Below, in pieces: positions 5,641 through 9,104 of a stretch of 9,104 nt of DNA. Made by a program: the position numbers and the translations under genes. How positions within the stretch are numbered: position 1 is the stretch's first letter; every line of letters begins with the position of its first letter. The notes under the pieces were generated by a model that had not been told where the DNA came from, did no database searches, and saw only the letters and a list, made by a program, of their open reading frames with translations. Source of the DNA: Bacteriovorax stolpii (lineage in GTDB: Bacteria > Bdellovibrionota > Bacteriovoracia > Bacteriovoracales > Bacteriovoracaceae); NCBI GenBank assembly GCA_945862475.1, contig CAMAYW010000071.1, positions 1-9,104 of the forward strand, read 5' to 3'.

Positions 5641-7911
5641 ATGAGACTGCTCTTTAATCTTATGACACTTCTTATTTCCTTCGAACTTCTCGTCGCCCCT
5701 CTTGGCCAGAGTCTCGGGATCCATCAGCAAAATGCTTATGGGGCCGGGTGCCCAACTGGCCAAACTTTTAATAGCGAATTAAATCGTTGCCTCACGTCTG
5801 ATGAAACGGCCCAAGTCATGCAAGCGACAGCTTCCTGTAACGGAGATAGAGATTGCTACATGAGAAATGCCCAAGAGGCACTTCAAAAAGAAAATGCGCC
5901 CGGACATAAGGAAATGAGTGGGTTTGGAAACAATACTATGAAGGGATTAGCAACGGCGATTCCTGTAGCGATGGCCTTCAGTTTAAGTCGCATGAAGGGC
6001 AATAAATGCGCTCAAGTCTCCTACTGGCTTTTTGTGGGGGCCGGAGTGGCGATGATTATTGGAGATATCTTCATCAACATCTCTCACCATAAAAGATTAA
6101 AAAAAATCAAAGAAGATTGGGGAAAAATCGTTGCTCCTTCTGGGGACCTTGATCAACAAAGAGAGATGTCCATCAATGCTCAGTCAGAGGCATTTGGAAA
6201 ATTAGCTGAGTCAGAGCGCTCACTTGAGAAAGCAGCGAATTCAAAGAAAACAATTTACTACGTTGCTGCTACTGCGTACGCAGCTGCAGCCATTACAGCG
6301 GGACTTGAATTACTGAATCCTATGGCGTTGTCTCCTTGTAGTGCGAAGGTAAAACCTCCGGAACCAAATCCTCCGAAATTCGATCCAAAGAATATTTACG
6401 ATAAAGTAGAAATTCCTGTACATGATGAATACTTTATTAATCCAACGATCTCAACAAATCCAGCGTCGTGGGTGAATAACAGTCTTTTTAAATCCTACAC
6501 TGAAAAAAATGAGAAGCCTCAATTCTACGACGAACAGTTCTACAGAAATATCTCGAGTTCAACGAACTTTACTTCGTTAGTCATGAATCAAAAAGCTTTT
6601 GAAAAAAGAGACTCCTCTCCAAGTATCGATGAGTATGAGCTTCTGGATAAATCTTTTAATGAGATAAAAGAAGCGACGAGCTCTAGCCCAGAGGCTTTTG
6701 AACTTTTTAAAATGATCTCTATCAATGTCATGAAAGAATTAAATCCGCTTCCAAATGCAATCGCCGAAGATGAATCAAATGCAGCAAAATCGTTTGAAAA
6801 TGATGGAAAAAAGTTTGATCACTGGAGCTGGTTATCTCCACTTATGGGAGGAGCAGTTGGTGCAGCACTTGCCATGTGGCAGCCTCAGGTTTCAAAGTGG
6901 ATGGTTTCTTCAGTTGGAAGAACGGTCTTGGGATCAGTCATGTCGGGACTAACCTTTTGGCTCGCTAGTCACGCTGGATCTGTCGCAGAAAATGCAGGCA
7001 AGAGGGCCGACACTTTAGATAAAATGAAAGCTGATTTCCTTGGAGCATCAAGTACCCTTTACGCCTGTAAGTCAGCTGACCGAGACAATCCAGGAAAACC
7101 AAATTGTTATTGCTACACTCCTGAAAATCAAAAAAATCCAAACAGAGGGAACTCTCAAGTTTGTCAAAAGCTTTGGGCCGGGGCGAATGTAAAATTTAAG
7201 TCAGTTGCCTCATCAGAGAATAGAAAATACTGTATCGACAAAAACTATAATGCAGATGGACTTTGTGCCTGCAAGAAAACAGGATCGTGCTTGAAGGCGA
7301 GTGCTGGAAAAATAAGTGGTGTGAGTGCATCAACTCTAACGATGCTGAATTCAAGTCTAGATCCACTGAATGCGCTTAATAACGGAAATTCAAGCATGGC
7401 CGATCTTGAAAAATCCAATCTGCAGGCAAATGCTCTAAGAATGATTGAAGCGAATAAAAAATTACTTGAGTCTCCAGCCCTTAGTAAATTTAAAGATAAA
7501 ATTAAAAATGGTGAGGCCCAACTCAATCAACAACTTCAACAGATTTCAACGAAGGCCTCGGGCGGAGACCTCTTAAGTTCCTCCTCTTCATCCATGCCAA
7601 AAAATGCCGGAGAAGCGGCAAGAATGCTTGAGCAAGAACTAAAACCAAACTCTCCACAAGCGATCGATGGTAACCAAGGAGTGATTGCAGCACCAGGGAA
7701 TAAACCCGAAGAAAATACTCCAGAGTTTGGACTCTCTATGAATCAACTAGACGAGCAAAAAACTCAAGTCTCTGAGGTGATGAAAAATGATTTTGACTAT
7801 GGAGGAAACGAGATCAATGACTCCTCTAAAACAAATATTTTCGAAGTATTGAGTAATCGGTATCAAAAAAGTGGAATGAAAAAGCTCTTCGACGATAACG
7901 AGAAAAAATAA
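5641..7911 (+). CDS. Large cysteine-bearing membrane/periplasmic protein of unknown family, tandem paralogue 1
   Basis: The 756-aa protein is not a family I recognise. It starts with a signal-like sequence (hydrophobic 3-20; possible cleavage near residues 34-36, NAYGAGC). A small domain with C37, C50, C66 and C72 follows, then a moderately hydrophobic 102-117. A clear membrane helix lies at about 125-147 (SYWLFVGAGVAMIIGDIFI), followed by basic SHHKRLKKIKEDW, a hydrophilic loop with SINAQSEAF (177-185), and a second helix at 204-226. A proline-rich linker (239-247) leads to a long hydrophilic region. A third hydrophobic zone (398-445, glycine-rich) may be two more helices. Residues 476-550 hold eight cysteines, and the C-terminal 200 residues are polar, Ser/Gln/Asn-rich, ending TNIFEVLSNRYQKSGMKKLF. 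Residues 1-233 are strongly similar to the next gene. A cell-envelope location is inferred. ATG has GAGG 4 nt upstream. Confidence 0.85.
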   Translation: MRLLFNLMTLLISFELLVAPLGQSLGIHQQNAYGAGCPTGQTFNSELNRCLTSDETAQVMQATASCNGDRDCYMRNAQEALQKENAPGHKEMSGFGNNTMKGLATAIPVAMAFSLSRMKGNKCAQVSYWLFVGAGVAMIIGDIFINISHHKRLKKIKEDWGKIVAPSGDLDQQREMSINAQSEAFGKLAESERSLEKAANSKKTIYYVAATAYAAAAITAGLELLNPMALSPCSAKVKPPEPNPPKFDPKNIYDKVEIPVHDEYFINPTISTNPASWVNNSLFKSYTEKNEKPQFYDEQFYRNISSSTNFTSLVMNQKAFEKRDSSPSIDEYELLDKSFNEIKEATSSSPEAFELFKMISINVMKELNPLPNAIAEDESNAAKSFENDGKKFDHWSWLSPLMGGAVGAALAMWQPQVSKWMVSSVGRTVLGSVMSGLTFWLASHAGSVAENAGKRADTLDKMKADFLGASSTLYACKSADRDNPGKPNCYCYTPENQKNPNRGNSQVCQKLWAGANVKFKSVASSENRKYCIDKNYNADGLCACKKTGSCLKASAGKISGVSASTLTMLNSSLDPLNALNNGNSSMADLEKSNLQANALRMIEANKKLLESPALSKFKDKIKNGEAQLNQQLQQISTKASGGDLLSSSSSSMPKNAGEAARMLEQELKPNSPQAIDGNQGVIAAPGNKPEENTPEFGLSMNQLDEQKTQVSEVMKNDFDYGGNEINDSSKTNIFEVLSNRYQKSGMKKLFDDNEKK

Positions 7912-7927
7912 TCATGCCAAATTAAAG

Positions 7928-7957
7928 TGCCACCACGGACTTCGGTCCACGGTGGCA
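7928..7957 (+). terminator. UUCG-capped hairpin after paralogue 1, probable terminator
   Basis: Outer stem TGCCACC (7928-7934) pairs with GGTGGCA (7951-7957). A 2x2 AC/AC internal loop follows, then inner stem GGAC/GTCC closed by a C(TTCG)G tetraloop. It lies 16 nt after the paralogue 1 stop. The following T-content is only moderate (TGACTTCTTCT), so it may terminate inefficiently or mainly protect the 3' end. An alternative 5' arm, TCATGCCA (7912-7919), is also perfectly complementary to TGGCATGA (7953-7960). Confidence 0.6.
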
Positions 7958-8012
7958 TGACTTCTTCTCGCATAACACCTAGAAAATCCCTTCGTCGTCC
8001 CTATTAAAACGC

Positions 8013-8025
8013 TCCACTTTGTGGA
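8013..8025. repeat. Short inverted repeat upstream of the second paralogue promoter
   Basis: TCCAC-TTT-GTGGA is a perfect 5-3-5 dyad centred about 43 nt before the TATAAT at 8062. It is followed by AAAA, so GGAAAA starts 39 nt before the -10; in front of paralogue 1 GGAAAA starts 38 nt before. A possible operator; no U-tract follows, so it is not a terminator. Confidence 0.3.
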
Positions 8026-8056
8026 AAAGAATTCGCTCTAGGGACTCTCTCGTACC

Positions 8057-8067
8057 AGAGTTATAAT
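8057..8067 (+). promoter_or_regulatory. Promoter -10 region of the second paralogue
   Basis: AGAGTTATAAT repeats the sequence before paralogue 1, with a perfect TATAAT at 8062-8067 and again exactly 31 nt before the ATG (8099). The -35 position (8039-8044, TAGGGA) is poor. GAGG at 8091-8094 is again 4 nt before the start codon. Confidence 0.6.
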
Positions 8068-8098
8068 CATAAGAATTAAATTGATTGAAAGAGGCCCT

Positions 8099-9104
8099 AT
8101 GAAATTAATTGCAAAGTTTCTCACCCTACTCATTTGTTTTGAACTTGTAGTCGCTCCACTCGGTTCAAATTTAGGCATCATCAATAACACCGCACAAGCG
8201 CAGACATTGACATGTCCAGCAGGTCTCACGCCAAATACTGAGCTTAACCGCTGTATAACCACTGATCAAGCAGCACAAGTTCTAAATGCGACAAGAAATT
8301 GCGGTGGGGACATGGATTGTTATCGTAGGGAAGCCACAGACGCTCTTAACAATTCAGACGTTCCGGATTATAGGCAAGTCAGCAAATGGGCTTCAGGTCT
8401 GACGAAGGGGGCGGCCCTTATCATGCCTATTATAATGGCAGAAAACTTATTTAAACTTAAGATAATGAATAGCGTTTGCGGGAAAATATCCTACTGGCTA
8501 ATGGTTGGAGCAGGCGTCACTATGATTGTGGGAGATATCATAATTAACTACAGTCACCATAAGAGACTCTCCAACATAAGAGAAGAATGGGGAAAAGTCG
8601 TAAATCCTACATCAGCAGCAGGTGATAAAGATAAGCAAGAGGAACTTTCCATTAATGCACAATCAGAGGCATTTCAAAAATTAGCAGATGCCGAAGAATC
8701 AATGGCGAAAGCAGCTAATGAGAAGCAAAATCTTTATAAAATTGCTGCTGTTGCATATGGAGCAGCTGCCCTTGTTGCTGGATTAGAATTAGCAAAAATT
8801 GATGGGTGGACAAAATGTAAAAAGATAGAAACAACTCAGAAACTTAAGGAGAGAGCTCAAGAAAATTTTAAGAAAACGATGGATGAATTCAACCAAAAAA
8901 TGCGAGAGGATATAAAAAAGATTAAACCTCAAAACCTAAAGCTAAATATACCAAGACCCACTCTACCATCAGGAAAGAACGAAATCAAAAAAGACTTTTT
9001 GTATGCAAATGTGTTTGAAAACGATTTAAACTCCGACAAACAATTCCTAAACTCTCTTTCAAAGCCTTTTGTTCAAAATATCATCGGATCAAAAAACTTC
9101 ACAG
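8099..9104 (+). CDS. Tandem paralogue 2 of the membrane/periplasmic family, partial (N-terminal 335 residues)
   Basis: The frame from ATG 8099 stays open to the right edge. The signal-like start (MKLIAKFLTLLICFELVVAPLG) ends near a good AQA cleavage site (residues 32-34). Cysteines 39, 52, 68, 74, 127 and 240 match C37, C50, C66, C72, C123 and C233 of paralogue 1. The first membrane helix and basic segment are the best conserved part: 29 of 42 residues from C127 (SYWLMVGAGV, GDIIIN, SHHKRL) are identical. SINAQSEAF (184-192) and a second helix (about 212-231) are also kept. After C240 the sequence diverges: in place of the proline linker there is a long Lys/Glu-rich, probably helical or coiled-coil stretch (241-276). 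A few residues (about 330-335, GSKNFT) may realign with SSTNFT in paralogue 1. Function unknown; a co-expressed envelope protein related by gene duplication is inferred. Confidence 0.85.
   Translation, partial: MKLIAKFLTLLICFELVVAPLGSNLGIINNTAQAQTLTCPAGLTPNTELNRCITTDQAAQVLNATRNCGGDMDCYRREATDALNNSDVPDYRQVSKWASGLTKGAALIMPIIMAENLFKLKIMNSVCGKISYWLMVGAGVTMIVGDIIINYSHHKRLSNIREEWGKVVNPTSAAGDKDKQEELSINAQSEAFQKLADAEESMAKAANEKQNLYKIAAVAYGAAALVAGLELAKIDGWTKCKKIETTQKLKERAQENFKKTMDEFNQKMREDIKKIKPQNLKLNIPRPTLPSGKNEIKKDFLYANVFENDLNSDKQFLNSLSKPFVQNIIGSKNFT

Noticed and set aside
6755..7526. Out-of-frame readings within paralogue 1 (6755-6952 plus strand, 7245-7526 minus strand)
   Set aside because: Both sit inside an uninterrupted 756-codon frame and have no ribosome site or recognisable features.
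7573..7593. Poly-serine run in paralogue 1
   Set aside because: Mixed serine codons in a low-complexity linker; not a DNA repeat tract likely to slip.
8038..8262. Minus-strand open frame across the paralogue 2 promoter and start
   Set aside because: It reads against a region conserved as protein between the two paralogues and covers a conserved promoter.
1..9104. CRISPR array, tRNA, rRNA, insertion sequence or phage attachment site
   Set aside because: No regularly spaced repeats, cloverleaf-like sequence, transposase motifs or terminal inverted repeats were seen.

Overview
The window looks like a chromosomal piece of a moderately AT-rich Gram-negative bacterium. Its gene style (secreted cell-wall enzymes, large cysteine-bearing membrane/periplasmic proteins in tandem, short leaders with GAGG-type ribosome sites) suggests the Bdellovibrionota, perhaps a Bacteriovorax/Halobacteriovorax-like lineage. 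That assignment is an impression from protein style; no marker gene such as rRNA is present.

Left part (1-3859). A partial minus-strand gene of unknown function runs off the left edge and is divergent from a plus-strand cluster of three genes. The cluster holds a thioredoxin-fold/DUF255 (YyaL/SSP411) protein, a short class III CoA-transferase-like protein that overlaps it by 8 nt, and, 19 nt further on, a SlyD-type FKBP peptidyl-prolyl isomerase with a histidine-rich tail. Overlap and spacing suggest one transcript. A strong hairpin with a T-tract just past slyD probably ends it; this terminator lies inside the 3' coding end of the convergent gene, and the two convergent genes overlap by 4 nt.

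Middle part (3856-5441, minus strand). A two-gene unit with an ATGA stop/start overlap encodes an exported YiiX-type (C92, permuted NlpC/P60-like) cysteine hydrolase followed by a cytoplasmic L-Ala-D/L-Glu-type dipeptide epimerase of the enolase superfamily. Together they suggest peptidoglycan-peptide processing outside the cytoplasm and muropeptide catabolism inside, analogous to the known pairing of an NlpC/P60 endopeptidase with a dipeptide epimerase in Bacillus ykf genes.

Right part (5599-9104, plus strand). Two tandem paralogues of an unrecognised family follow. The first is complete (756 aa); the second is cut by the right edge (335 aa visible). They share an N-terminal signal sequence, six equivalently placed cysteines, a strongly conserved membrane module (SYWL..GAG, GDI, SHHKRL, SINAQSEAF), and near-identical promoter layout: an 11-nt identity including a perfect TATAAT, exactly 31 nt before each ATG. 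Beyond the second hydrophobic helix they diverge sharply. This tandem family is the least explained and most interesting content of the window.
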